Below, one piece after another: positions 9,041 through 17,406 of a stretch of DNA of 64,000 nt. The stretch lies in the NCBI RefSeq assembly GCF_030160275.1, contig NZ_BSOA01000015.1, positions 85,935 through 149,934 of the forward strand, written 5' to 3'. The stretch comes from Dyella flagellata. Lineage in GTDB: Bacteria; Pseudomonadota; Gammaproteobacteria; Xanthomonadales; Rhodanobacteraceae. Every line of letters begins with the position of its first letter. Positions within the stretch are counted from its first letter, which is position 1. The notes under the pieces are model-generated. The model made no database searches and was not told where the DNA came from. It saw nothing but the letters and a program-made list of their open reading frames with translations. The translations under genes and the position numbers were made by a program.

Positions 9041-9738
9041 ATCCTATCGACGACGACATCTTGCAGGCCTATGTGGATGGCGAACTCGACGCTCCCACCG
9101 CGGCGCGCATCGATGCCGCGCTGGTGCACGATGAAGTGCTTGCCGATCGCGTGCAGCAGATGCGCGCTTTGCGTACGCAATTGCAGGCCATGTTCGATCC
9201 GGTGCTGGACGAACCTGTGCCCGCGCATCTGTCTGCTCTGTTGCAACCATCTGTATCGGCCGCTCGTCGCCGCCCTGCCCGGCGCCGTTGGGTACCAGCA
9301 GTTGCACTGGCTGCCTCGCTGGTACTGGTCGCTTTGTCGGTGTGGTGGTGGCGCTCCGATCAGGGCCTGACACGCATGCGGAACGGCCAGCCATACGCCG
9401 CCGGCGTCCTCGCCCTCACACTCGACCAAGCGTTGGCGAGCGAACCGAAGGCGCATGCCCCGGTCGCCATCGGCTTGAGTTTTCGTGAGGCCGATGGGCA
9501 CATTTGCCGCACTTTCGTCGTGCGCACGCCACCCACGCTCGCTGGCCTTGCCTGTCATGGCGATGCGGGCTGGGCATTGCCTGTGCTCGGCGCAGCGGCG
9601 CCATCCGAAGAGGGTGAGCTGCGCCAGGCGGCCAGCGCGTTGCCGCCCGAAGTGCAGACGGCGGTTGATGAACGCCTACGCGGCAAGGTTTTCGATGCGA
9701 AGCAGGAGCGCGCGGCGCGAGCAGCCGGCTGGCGCTAG
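9037..9738 (+). CDS. membrane-anchored anti-sigma factor
   Basis: A 233-residue protein beginning with an anti-sigma-type helical domain (ILQAYVDGELD near residue 8), followed by an Arg/Pro-rich stretch and one membrane segment at about residues 86-105 (VPAVALAASLVLVALSVWWW). The C-terminal ~125 residues are periplasmic. It should hold the coupled ECF sigma factor inactive until an envelope signal acts. I see no HxxxCxxC zinc motif in the N-terminus, so it is not a ZAS-type anti-sigma. The stop codon directly abuts a degenerate copy of the dispersed repeat. Confidence 0.85.
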   Translation: MNPIDDDILQAYVDGELDAPTAARIDAALVHDEVLADRVQQMRALRTQLQAMFDPVLDEPVPAHLSALLQPSVSAARRRPARRRWVPAVALAASLVLVALSVWWWRSDQGLTRMRNGQPYAAGVLALTLDQALASEPKAHAPVAIGLSFREADGHICRTFVVRTPPTLAGLACHGDAGWALPVLGAAAPSEEGELRQAASALPPEVQTAVDERLRGKVFDAKQERAARAAGWR

Positions 9739-9806
9739 CGCGTAGGCGGGGATGGCAATCCCAGCATCGGGATGCCGCATCGAAAGCTGGGATTACCGCT
9801 TGCGAG
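9739..9806. repeat. dispersed two-arm repeat, copy 1 (degenerate)
   Basis: The left arm GCGTAGGCGGGGATGGCAA and central GATGCCGCAT match the family found six more times here, and the right arm begins GCTGGGATTA but then degenerates before the usual GCCTACG end. It starts right after the anti-sigma stop codon, in the 3' intergenic position typical of REP/BIME-type elements. Confidence 0.75.
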
Positions 9807-9852
9807 CGAATTGGGGGGGCCTCATCCATATATTCGTCGGACCGTAGATCAG

Positions 9853-10617
9853 TTAGAACCGCCTAAATACTTGAGCATGCTCTCCCTGTCCGGAAGCTCC
9901 GAGCGCTGTATAGACCGGCATCGACCAGATAGCGCTCTGCCCCTTGTTGCACGAACCGTAACCGCATTCGTTCCAGATATAAAAGCTGGAGATACGGTCC
10001 GCCGCATCATACAAAGTGGACACCTGGACCGGGCCGTGACCGTCCGCCGCCTTCAGCGTGAATTTCCATTCCCACATCGTGCGTACGTTGGGTAGGGATA
10101 CGACCGGGCCGGACCCGATAAAGACATATTGCCCGGGAGGAAACGTCACCTGCTTTCCCCGCTCGATCGTCAGGACGTACTCTTTGCCAACCACCCAGGC
10201 GTACGGAGCGCTGCGCTCCGAATCCTTGGCATTTTGCATCAGCAGGAGGTCCGAAGCGGGGTTTTCCTCGCGATAATCGGTAGCTCTGCCTCCACGGCTC
10301 ACCAGGCCGCCCCAATTCATTTGATATTTGCCGCCCACCAACTGAGGCCCGCCGTGCGCCCAGGTCTGGTTGGGAAAGTTGACCTGGATGGCGAAAAAGT
10401 TGAGTCCCTGGTTGACGGCATTGGTCACGCGCACATGCGACGTCACCTTGATGATTTCGTTCGGCAACTGCGGGAAGGCTGCATGCGAATGGGGATCGCC
10501 CGACTCCGGCCCTATCACGAATGTCGACGACTCAGTTGGTGCACCATGCGCGGCCTGGATAACCCCGACCAAGATGCCTAGCGTCAAAAGAGACTTGAAT
10601 GAATGGTGGCACTTCAT
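9853..10617 (-). CDS. exported protein of unknown function paired with alginate-lyase-family gene
   Basis: A 254-residue protein with a signal peptide (residues 1-25, ending QAAHGA) and a mature part rich in aromatic residues, Gly and beta-prone segments, with a Cys pair near the C-terminus (ECGYGSC). This looks like a secreted beta-sandwich or carbohydrate-binding type protein, but I do not recognise the family. ATG at 10617 has AAGGA upstream; the frame to 10638 overlaps the preceding gene. It lies 17 bases after the alginate-lyase-family gene on the same strand, so the two are very likely one operon, which suggests a role in handling an acidic polysaccharide. Confidence 0.7.
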   Translation of the reverse strand: MKCHHSFKSLLTLGILVGVIQAAHGAPTESSTFVIGPESGDPHSHAAFPQLPNEIIKVTSHVRVTNAVNQGLNFFAIQVNFPNQTWAHGGPQLVGGKYQMNWGGLVSRGGRATDYREENPASDLLLMQNAKDSERSAPYAWVVGKEYVLTIERGKQVTFPPGQYVFIGSGPVVSLPNVRTMWEWKFTLKAADGHGPVQVSTLYDAADRISSFYIWNECGYGSCNKGQSAIWSMPVYTALGASGQGEHAQVFRRF

Positions 10618-10634
10618 CGTTTTTTCCTTGGGCG

Positions 10635-11798
10635 TCACGGGTCAGCCTTTTCCGCGTAAAGAAGATTGATCTCATAGCCATCCATGCCAAGGCGTCCCTG
10701 GTCGATCACGGCGCGGCCGTCGTCGCAGGGAATATTTCGCTGCAATATCCGAAAGTAAGCAGCATTGCGCACACCATTCAGATGCCCATGATTGCTTGCA
10801 TAGTAGGGAAATGATTCCGGATGCAAAGTCCATTGTGCGGCCCTGGCGTAGGCCAGGCTCAGCAGGTGACCTGCATCGCCTTTGTATACATCGATCCCTT
10901 CAATGCGGAAGATCTCCGCCGCCAGCGCAGTTGGATACAGTGCGTAGTGCGTATAGGACAGGCCATTGACGCCCTTGTCGGGTCCACCACAATAGTTGGA
11001 GGTATTGCTTCGGCAAATTTCCGCCGCCATCGATCCATCCGGTGCAACTTGGCTCAGCATCAATGCCCGCCAGCGCTGCGCGGCTTTCTGCATCAAGCTT
11101 TGATCACGCAAATAGACCGCGCTGCTTGCCTCAAGCAGCACTCCCCAGTTGCCAAAGTTGTTGGCATGTGACGCTGTCGAAATCGGCAATACACGCTGAC
11201 GCACGAATGCACGGAACGCAGCATCATTCCACTGGGCATCGGTGCGAACCATCGCTGCGGCCAATGCATACTCGGGGAACGTGAAATTGAAATCGGCAAC
11301 CCCTTGACCCTGGCCGATGCGTTGCACATTCGCCGCCCAGGCATCGAGTATCCGCTCGCCGACTACGGCGTAACGCCGGTCGCCACTGATGGCAAAACAC
11401 AGCGCTTCACGGTAAGCCGCATGGCCATCGTCCGTGAACGGCTTGGCGATGCGCTGCTCACCTTCGCGGTCGACGTAATGCTGAGGCGGTGAAAAATCGC
11501 TTACCGGATGCGGCACATAGCCGATATCGCGATCGCAGGCATTGCGCAGCGGCTGCCATCGTGCAGGCGTGGCGCGCAACGATTCGATGTCGCCCATGCT
11601 CGGCCAGGCGGCTGAACCAGACGATGCAAGAGTCACCTCCGGTGTCGATGCCGCGCTGTGGCGAACGGCATCGCTGGCGCACCCCGAAGCCATGAGGATA
11701 GCAACCATGACCACCGCACGAAGCCAAGGGCCGCGATGTCCGGCACCAAGTCCACCAATATCCCGTTTCACGCCGCGACCTATTTGCCTGTTAGTCAT
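10635..11798 (-). CDS. alginate lyase family (PL5-like) lipoprotein
   Basis: A 387-residue protein with an N-terminal membrane segment ending in a lipobox (LMASGC, Cys near residue 41), so probably lipid-anchored. The body fits the Alginate_lyase alpha/alpha-toroid family: YREALCFAISGDRRYA, FNFTFPEYALAAAMV, SHANNFGNWGVLLEAS and LSYTHYALYPTALAAEIF, the last matching the conserved HxYAL region of AlgL. In AlgL the segment equivalent to NNFGNW is NNHSYW; by that alignment the catalytic His position holds Phe here, so specificity or mechanism may differ. It should depolymerise a uronic-acid-containing polysaccharide. No alginate biosynthesis genes are in the window. Confidence 0.75.
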   Translation of the reverse strand: MTNRQIGRGVKRDIGGLGAGHRGPWLRAVVMVAILMASGCASDAVRHSAASTPEVTLASSGSAAWPSMGDIESLRATPARWQPLRNACDRDIGYVPHPVSDFSPPQHYVDREGEQRIAKPFTDDGHAAYREALCFAISGDRRYAVVGERILDAWAANVQRIGQGQGVADFNFTFPEYALAAAMVRTDAQWNDAAFRAFVRQRVLPISTASHANNFGNWGVLLEASSAVYLRDQSLMQKAAQRWRALMLSQVAPDGSMAAEICRSNTSNYCGGPDKGVNGLSYTHYALYPTALAAEIFRIEGIDVYKGDAGHLLSLAYARAAQWTLHPESFPYYASNHGHLNGVRNAAYFRILQRNIPCDDGRAVIDQGRLGMDGYEINLLYAEKADP

Positions 11799-12228
11799 CT
11801 ATTCGACCCTGAAGAAACGCTTTGCGCTCTGGCAAGGTAGCGAGCCCCGAATGGTAAAGCCGTGGAACATGGCTTTTCCATCACTCATCGCCAGGAACCG
11901 GCAAGCGCGCCTTGTTGCGCTCGCCGGCGATCAAATGGCTACGACGTGATCGCTGCTTGGGGAACGCAGCTCCAAAGGGGCCGGATGACCGAACGGCCCT
12001 GGAGCGACGCGTGGCAATTTATCTACGAGTAAGGCGAACGGGACCTGTCCGCCCGGAGCACGATACTCGCGTGACGGTCGGACGTCCGCGGACTGTCCAC
12101 GGACAGACCCACGGCATACTTGCGGTACCCGCAAATGGTGTAGATGCAAGGGTGGGCTCCGTCGTCGCTATTGGCGCGCGCCTTGCTGAGTACTTCCACA
12201 AATGCGTTCATCAAGAGGATTTCTGTTC
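11799..12228. other. intergenic stretch without a supported gene
   Basis: About 430 bases between the divergent alginate-lyase-family and hydrolase genes. Short open frames exist on both strands but none has a ribosome site plus protein-like composition. It must hold the two divergent promoters. I see no repeat copy or tRNA here; a GGACTGTCCACGGACAG inverted repeat near 12091 is the only notable symmetry. Confidence 0.5.
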
Positions 12229-13353
12229 ATGCGTCACGGATTGTTGTGGTTTATTGCGGCACTCGCCTCCTGCATTGCCCTGCCCAACCTCCACGCGGAG
12301 GAACCGCCCTCTCCGCACAACCGGGCGGAGGCCGTAAAGATCATTGCCGACATGCAACGCATCGTCACGCCCGACGGCATCGATCTGCACGAGAAGGTGC
12401 GCATCGGCGGCATCGACCAATGGGTCAGCATTCGCGGCAGCGATCGCCACAATCCCGTATTGCTGATGATCCACGGCGGCCCTGGCTGGGTATCCATGCC
12501 GACCAGCTGGTACTTCCAACGCGGCTGGGAGGAGTACTTCACTGTGGTGCAATGGGATCAACGAGGCGCCGGCAGCACCTACGCCGCAAACGACCCGGCA
12601 GCCGTTGCTCCCACGATGACACCGGAACGCATGATCGGCGACGCCGAGGAAATGGTAGCGTGGCTGCGCAAGGAATTTGGGCAGAAGAAGATCTTCGTGC
12701 TCGGCCACTCCTGGGGCTCCTACCTCGGGCTGGAGCTCGCGCAGCGCCATCCCGATTGGCTCTACGCCTATATAGGCATCGGCCAGATGACCAACATGCC
12801 CGAGAGCGAGCGTGAGGGTTGGGCGTTTGCGATGCGGGAGGCCCGCAAGGCCGGCAACACCAAGGCCATCCAGGAACTGCAGTCCATTGCCCCCTACGCC
12901 CAGGGAACCGATCCGGCACCGCTCGCCAGCGTGATGACGCAAAGAAAGTGGCTCAACCAATATGGCGGCATGGTCTACCGGCGAACCGGTGGCGATGCGG
13001 AAGCCGCAGCCATGTCGCTATCCCCTGAATACACCGACCGCGACCTGGAGGCGGTCGGCGTTGCCAGCCAATATTCGGTTGGCAAGCTGCTCACTACGGC
13101 GCTCACGGTCGATTTCAGTAATGTGCGGCATATCGACTGTCCCGTGTTCCTCTTTCTCGGCAGACACGACTACAACGTCTCGTCCAACGTCGCCGCGGCC
13201 TGGTTCGGGAAACTGCAGGCGCCATCGAAGCGGCTGGTATGGTTCGAAAATTCCGCGCATGAAGTCATGACGGAAGAGCCGGGCAAGACGCTGATCTCAC
13301 TGGTGGAGTATGTGCGCCCACTCGCCGATGGAGGCTCCAGAGGTGCCAAGTAG
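12229..13353 (+). CDS. exported alpha/beta hydrolase, prolyl aminopeptidase (S33)-like
   Basis: A 374-residue alpha/beta hydrolase with a signal peptide (residues 1-23, ending LHAEE). It has the HGGPG motif of proline iminopeptidases at residues 82-86, QWDQRGAGST near 108, the nucleophile Ser161 in GHSWGS, an acid in FLGRHDYNV and the base His in NSAHEVM. It probably hydrolyses peptides or esters in the periplasm. ATG at 12229 is chosen because AGAGGA lies 10-11 bases upstream and the signal peptide begins there; ATG 12202 is the alternative. The stop codon is adjacent to a dispersed repeat. Confidence 0.85.
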   Translation: MRHGLLWFIAALASCIALPNLHAEEPPSPHNRAEAVKIIADMQRIVTPDGIDLHEKVRIGGIDQWVSIRGSDRHNPVLLMIHGGPGWVSMPTSWYFQRGWEEYFTVVQWDQRGAGSTYAANDPAAVAPTMTPERMIGDAEEMVAWLRKEFGQKKIFVLGHSWGSYLGLELAQRHPDWLYAYIGIGQMTNMPESEREGWAFAMREARKAGNTKAIQELQSIAPYAQGTDPAPLASVMTQRKWLNQYGGMVYRRTGGDAEAAAMSLSPEYTDRDLEAVGVASQYSVGKLLTTALTVDFSNVRHIDCPVFLFLGRHDYNVSSNVAAAWFGKLQAPSKRLVWFENSAHEVMTEEPGKTLISLVEYVRPLADGGSRGAK

Positions 13354-13422
13354 CGCTGGGATGACAATCCCAGCACCGGGATGCCACATGGAAAGCTGGG
13401 ATTGTCATCCCAGCCTACGTGC
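13354..13422. repeat. dispersed two-arm repeat, copy 2
   Basis: GCTGGGATGACAATCCCAGC forms the left palindromic arm and GCTGGGATTGTCATCCCAGC the right arm, separated by a GATGCC-ACATGGAAA spacer. It sits between the stops of two convergent genes, where it could fold as two hairpins and act as a bidirectional end of transcription. Confidence 0.9.
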
Positions 13423-13743
13423 TCATGAACCTTTACGTCGACTCTTGACCTCAAGCACCCGCGTCACTTTGATAACGCGCTGACACACACCGAGGTTGCC
13501 ATAGTGTCCGATCGGACCGACAACCCCCTGAACCACCACGTCGGAAGATCCCGACCCTCCCGCCAACTCGGCAAGCAACATATCGCCATCAACACACCAA
13601 TGCTCATCCATTCCTTGTGGCGTCAGGTACGCATATTCAAAGTTGTAGAAGTAAGAGCCCGCGTACGTACTGCCGACCTTCGATGTAGTCGCACAGGCGC
13701 TCAATGCGATTGAAAGCAGCAAACACCAGGGGCGGCATTTCAT
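13423..13743 (-). CDS. small lipoprotein, unknown function
   Basis: A 106-residue protein with a lipoprotein signal (CLLLSIALSAC, lipobox LSAC). The mature part contains a Gly-rich centre and two Cys residues (HWCVDG and GVCQRV) and ends in a basic tail. ATG at 13743 has AAGGGA upstream; the frame to 13872 lacks signal-like sequence. The gene ends at the edge of repeat copy 2. Function unknown. Confidence 0.65.
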   Translation of the reverse strand: MKCRPWCLLLSIALSACATTSKVGSTYAGSYFYNFEYAYLTPQGMDEHWCVDGDMLLAELAGGSGSSDVVVQGVVGPIGHYGNLGVCQRVIKVTRVLEVKSRRKGS

Positions 13744-14043
13744 GACATATCCCTTGTTGGGGTGCCGGCTCGGATCGAAAGCAGACGTCACTTTTCTTTT
13801 GGTTCGCTTGTCATTCGATACGAAACATTTTGAACGGACTTCAGATCGATGACCCAATGAGGCCGCTTCCAACGTTTTCGTAAAACGCCGAAAAAATCCG
13901 CTTCCACAACTTTGCCCACCTCACACCCTGCCCCTAAAATCCTCATCAGCCGTAACACTCGCGACCGCTTCGTGTCGGAAGCGGATATGGAAATCTACGT
14001 TATACAGTGCGCCTTAGGCACCTGCATCAGCTGACGCCATTTT
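13744..14043. other. intergenic stretch with a 10-bp inverted repeat
   Basis: About 300 bases without a convincing gene. It contains ATCCGCTTCC at 13896-13905 and its exact complement GGAAGCGGAT at 13977-13986, too far apart for a terminator hairpin but possible as operator half-sites. A small GTTTTCGTAAAAC symmetry lies near 13874. I assign no function. Confidence 0.35.
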
Positions 14044-14316
14044 CTATATGTTTGACGGCTCAGCGTTGCGAGGTTCGGCCTGCTTCGCGGGCAGCGGAGG
14101 CACGAGGAGCGCGGAGATGTTCGCGGCCCCCAACAGAACAATGAGGCCAAGGGCAGTGCTCGCAACCCCATGGTTCACGAAGGCCATGGCAGTAGCACTA
14201 ATGGAGTAACTACCTGCATGAACGTTGTATGCCGTGACGAACTCCCGAAGGCCATAGAATATTTCAGAAGCGGCAAGGTAGCGAAGGACGAGCGTAAACC
14301 ACATCCGCGGTGACAT
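14044..14316 (-). CDS. small two-helix membrane protein
   Basis: A 90-residue protein with hydrophobic segments at about residues 5-22 and 42-75 and a short Pro/Ala/Glu-rich tail. ATG at 14316 is favoured by AAGGAG 9-10 bases upstream; the open frame to 14391 runs into repeat copy 3 and would give a nonsense N-terminus. Family not recognised. Confidence 0.55.
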   Translation of the reverse strand: MSPRMWFTLVLRYLAASEIFYGLREFVTAYNVHAGSYSISATAMAFVNHGVASTALGLIVLLGAANISALLVPPLPAKQAEPRNAEPSNI

Positions 14317-14360
14317 CGATTGAATCTCCTTTACGAAAAGGTCTATCAACTGCATTAAGC

Positions 14361-14436
14361 AGCGCGTAGGCTGGGATGGCAATCCCAGCATCTGGATGCC
14401 GCATGGAAAGCTGGGATTAATCCCAGCCTACGTGCT
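14361..14436. repeat. dispersed two-arm repeat, copy 3
   Basis: Arms GCGTAGGCTGGGATGGCAA and GGGATTAATCCCAGCCTACG around a GATGCCGCATGGAAAG spacer. The right arm has lost the GTC centre, leaving a perfect GGGATTAATCCC palindrome. It lies just upstream of the small membrane protein gene and about 30 bases past the end of the next minus-strand gene. Confidence 0.9.
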
Positions 14437-14462
14437 GACATGTTCGCGCTAACCGGCCACAG

Positions 14463-14912
14463 CTACCGCGCCCTCTTGAGAAAATCGAAGACAAGGTTCT
14501 TGAACCAGATGTGCACCCAAGGCAGATGCGTCTCCAAGACGTGGCGGTCTTCGGCAGCTACGACCTCGTCCCCGAAAACTGTTTCGATATGGACCTTGTC
14601 GCGGACGGGGGCGTGGGAAAATCGAAGGATGCCGCCCTTGGGGTAGCTGAGTTGTCGCATGTTGAACAGCACTATGCCAAGGCTGTTGACACCATCTCCG
14701 ACACGTTCGATGCGCGACTGGTAGTTGTCGTTGAAGCGGACTCGGAATGAGTCCAATTCCGGCCGCAATAAGCCATCACGAAAGTGGTGCCATGCATAGG
14801 CCTCCTGAGACTGAAACGACGGCGTCTCTGGGGCCGACTGGCGTTCCTTCTGGATGACTAATTCGAACTCCTGCATTACCTGCTCGATAAATCGATCATC
14901 ATCCGCGGACAT
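14463..14912 (-). CDS. hypothetical cytoplasmic protein
   Basis: A 149-residue soluble, acidic-to-neutral protein with no signal peptide, no Cys, and a mixed alpha/beta profile (ELDSFRVRFNDNYQSRIERV in the middle, HLPWVHIWFKNLVFDFL at the end). A GGGGGAG ribosome site precedes the ATG. I do not recognise the family. It is flanked by repeat copies on both sides, so it is probably a single-gene transcription unit. Confidence 0.6.
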   Translation of the reverse strand: MSADDDRFIEQVMQEFELVIQKERQSAPETPSFQSQEAYAWHHFRDGLLRPELDSFRVRFNDNYQSRIERVGDGVNSLGIVLFNMRQLSYPKGGILRFSHAPVRDKVHIETVFGDEVVAAEDRHVLETHLPWVHIWFKNLVFDFLKRAR

Positions 14913-14985
14913 TCGACTCCCCCTGTGTTTGGTTTTTTGGCAACGTAAGTTGCCCTAAGTTGCATCGACACGCTTGCTCTGATTG

Positions 14986-15062
14986 GCGCGCAGGCTGGGA
15001 TGACAATCCCAGCATCATGATGCCGCATGGAAAGCTAGGATTATCATCCCAGCCTACACGCT
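14986..15062. repeat. dispersed two-arm repeat, copy 4
   Basis: Arms GCAGGCTGGGATGACAATCC and AGGATTATCATCCCAGCCTA with the GATGCCGCATGGAAAG spacer, slightly diverged in the right arm. It sits between two same-strand genes. Confidence 0.9.
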
Positions 15063-15076
15063 ACCGATTCGCCACC

Positions 15077-15718
15077 TCAGTAATCGCGAATATCCAGCGC
15101 AATAAAGCAACGTGCGCTATATCCCTTCTCCGTTGACGGCCAGGTCAACTGGCCCATCAGCTGATCACCACCCTGCCATGGCTGGTTGTCCAGCAATGCC
15201 CCGGTAACCACCGAACCGTCATCGTTGCGGCGATAGAACAGACGGACCCAGTGCAATTCACCGCTCAATGATTCCTTGCCAAGTGCCTCATGCAACCCCG
15301 GCAACAAGCCTTCGGGCGGTGTCACACCGTCACGGTCGAACGCTAGTGGGCCGGCGAATACATCCCAACTGCGCATGCCAAGCTCCCAGCTTTGCAGCTG
15401 AATGCGGCGATCGTCGGTGACGTACCAGCATGCCGCCAACAGCACGTGCAAGACATCGCGCTCGAACGCCTTCAGTGCATCCCGCGCACCGGCTTCACCC
15501 CGGCCCTGGCCGGCAAAGCTCTCCTCGACATGGCGCTCTTCGCCGATCACCACATCGACATCCAACCAGCCCGGCTCACCTTGTTCGCCCTCATGCCAGC
15601 TGCCGCGCACGGCGGGAAAATCGCCATCCGTGGTGAGCCACTCTTCATCCGATTCCAGTTCCACGCCGTGGCGCTCAAAGAGTCGAAGCAATTCAGTTTG
15701 CACGGCGTTGTCGTTCAT
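15077..15718 (-). CDS. hypothetical protein, possibly DUF6348 family
   Basis: A 213-residue soluble acidic protein without signal peptide. Visible features are an N-terminal helix (LLRLFERHGVELESDEEW), a Trp-rich centre (ACWYVTDDRRIQLQSWELG) and a C-terminal segment with WVRLFYRRNDDGSVVTGALL. The layout reminds me of the DUF6348 family but I cannot confirm this. It ends next to repeat copy 4. No functional inference is possible from the neighbours. Confidence 0.6.
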   Translation of the reverse strand: MNDNAVQTELLRLFERHGVELESDEEWLTTDGDFPAVRGSWHEGEQGEPGWLDVDVVIGEERHVEESFAGQGRGEAGARDALKAFERDVLHVLLAACWYVTDDRRIQLQSWELGMRSWDVFAGPLAFDRDGVTPPEGLLPGLHEALGKESLSGELHWVRLFYRRNDDGSVVTGALLDNQPWQGGDQLMGQLTWPSTEKGYSARCFIALDIRDY

Positions 15719-15814
15719 CGGATGACTCCTGGGCTGTCAGCCGCGACAGCCTCTCACAAATGGGCAGTGGCTCCCAGCCTCGCGACCATCTTCGATAGAG
15801 GTGTCTGGGGAATA

Positions 15815-16702
15815 CTAGGCGTTCAACCGGGCCAGCAAGAAGTCTATCGCGCTGCGCAGCTTGGCTGTGGGGCGCGCGTCTTGCGCGTAAATCAGATACA
15901 TCGGAGAGGGTGACAGCGACCATTCGGGAAGCACGGGAATCAGCCGGCCAGCGGCGAGGTCATCGGCGAGTACGGCTTCGGGTTGCAATACGATGCCAGC
16001 CCCATTCAATGCGGCGATGCGAAGCGCGTTGCCTTGATTGGCGGTGAAACGGCTTCGCACGGTGACCTGGCAGGTAGTGCCGGCCGGCCCAACGAACAGC
16101 CATTGGTCAAATCTTCGCCAATATGAGGGGCCAAGGCAGTCGTGCGTACTCAATTGCTCCGGGTGCCCAGGCTGGCCATGACGATCCAGATAGCTGGCCG
16201 ATGCTGCGAGTATTCGGCGATAAGGACGCAATGGGCGCGCGACGATGCCTTGCTCGTTGATATCACCAATATGGATACCTAGCTCAAAGCCCCCGTCGAC
16301 AAGTTGCGGGCGGCGATTGTCCAGGGTCAGTTCGATGCTGATCTCCGGATACCGGGCCATGTAGTCGCTCAGTGCCGGCACGAGAATGTGACTACCGAAG
16401 CTGACCGGCGCGATCACGCGCAGTTGCCCGCGCGGGGTCGCTTGCAGCTCCGATGCGCTTGCTTCGGCGAGTTCCACTTCCGCGAGCACGTGCTTGCAGC
16501 GCTCGTAGTACAAGCGCCCCACGTCCGAAAGCTGCTGGCGCCGCGTCGTGCGATGAAGCAGGCGCGCTCCCAGTCGTTGTTCGATGTCGTTGATGTGCTT
16601 GGCGACCATGGTTGCCGACACCCGGCTCGCCTCCGCGGCGGCGGCGAAACTTCCGCTTTCCACCACGCGAACGAACATTTCCATGTTGGCCAGCTTGTTC
16701 AC
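15815..16702 (-). CDS. LysR-family transcriptional regulator
   Basis: A 295-residue LysR protein with the N-terminal winged helix (MEMFVRVVESGSFAAAAEAS, ATMVAKHINDIEQRLGARLL) and an effector domain with PVSFGSHILVPALSDYMARY. The start is uncertain: GTG 16702 is used, ATG 16684 is possible and TTG 16711 is the outer limit. It is divergent from the DOPA-dioxygenase-like gene with about 195 bases between, so it probably regulates that gene. Confidence 0.88.
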   Translation of the reverse strand: MNKLANMEMFVRVVESGSFAAAAEASRVSATMVAKHINDIEQRLGARLLHRTTRRQQLSDVGRLYYERCKHVLAEVELAEASASELQATPRGQLRVIAPVSFGSHILVPALSDYMARYPEISIELTLDNRRPQLVDGGFELGIHIGDINEQGIVARPLRPYRRILAASASYLDRHGQPGHPEQLSTHDCLGPSYWRRFDQWLFVGPAGTTCQVTVRSRFTANQGNALRIAALNGAGIVLQPEAVLADDLAAGRLIPVLPEWSLSPSPMYLIYAQDARPTAKLRSAIDFLLARLNA

Positions 16703-16897
16703 GATTAACAACCCATAGGTTTGGAATGGGTGAAATCATCGCATATTTATCAAGCAGACCAAGGCGGACATCATGACGCACCGCCGGCCCCGGCGCGCCT
16801 ATCCCAGGGGGTTACTGTGCCAAGCTTTCAACTCGATCTACCCTGCGTGGATCTGAGGATGCTGACCAAGCGGCCGGGCCATAGAGGAGCGAAAACC

Positions 16898-17293
16898 GTG
16901 AGCACCGACAATGCGCCGTACCACGCGCATATCTATTTCGAACCGTCCCAACGGGGCCTGGCCGCTACGGCACAGACGCTCCTGCGCGATTCCATGGACT
17001 CGGGAAAAATCCCCACGCTCTTGTTCGTAGGCCAACTCAAGAGCGGCAAGGAAGGACCGCACCCCATCCCGCAGTTTGAAATTCATTTCACGAAAGAGGC
17101 GCTGCCGGCCATTGTCGACTTCATCAAGGCATCGGGCTTCCGGGCGCTCGTTCACCCGCTAACCGATGACGACCTTGCCGATCACACAAGTTTGGCCCAT
17201 TGGATCGGCGAACCGTTGGAACTCGATCTGACAACGCTGGACCCGCCGGGAAAAAACCAAGGCATTGCGCGCTTCGGGAAAGCGGACTTCTGA
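16898..17293 (+). CDS. DOPA 4,5-dioxygenase family protein
   Basis: A 131-residue protein of the DOPA dioxygenase family: YHAHIYFEPSQRG at the N-terminus, PHPIPQFEIHFTK in the middle (metal-binding His residues likely in HAH and IHF), and RALVHPLTDDDLADHTSLAH near the end. Family members cleave catechols; bacterial versions are often of unknown substrate. GTG at 16898 is chosen because AGAGGAG lies 9 bases upstream and the known bacterial members are about this length. The frame continues upstream to 16721 but that part is not conserved-looking. It is divergent from a LysR gene. Confidence 0.8.
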   Translation: MSTDNAPYHAHIYFEPSQRGLAATAQTLLRDSMDSGKIPTLLFVGQLKSGKEGPHPIPQFEIHFTKEALPAIVDFIKASGFRALVHPLTDDDLADHTSLAHWIGEPLELDLTTLDPPGKNQGIARFGKADF

Positions 17294-17346
17294 CGCTTTT
17301 GGCGCGCGCGTATTCCCATCGTCGAGTTGATCGATAAATGAAAGCA

Positions 17347-17373
17347 GGCACCCAGGCCATCTGCCTGGGTGCC
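17347..17373. terminator. bidirectional terminator-like hairpin
   Basis: GGCACCCAGGC and GCCTGGGTGCC form a perfect 11-bp stem with a 5-base loop. On the minus strand it is followed by TGCTTTCATTT, a weak U-tract; on the plus strand there is none. It lies between convergent genes. Confidence 0.65.
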
Positions 17374-17406
17374 TCGTGATGTCAACGCGCCCCTGCTCGC
17401 ACGTAC

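Noticed and set aside
12144-12815. Long plus-strand frame overlapping the hydrolase start
   Set aside because: Arg/His-rich translation typical of a shadow frame; the alpha/beta hydrolase in the other frame has motifs and a ribosome site.
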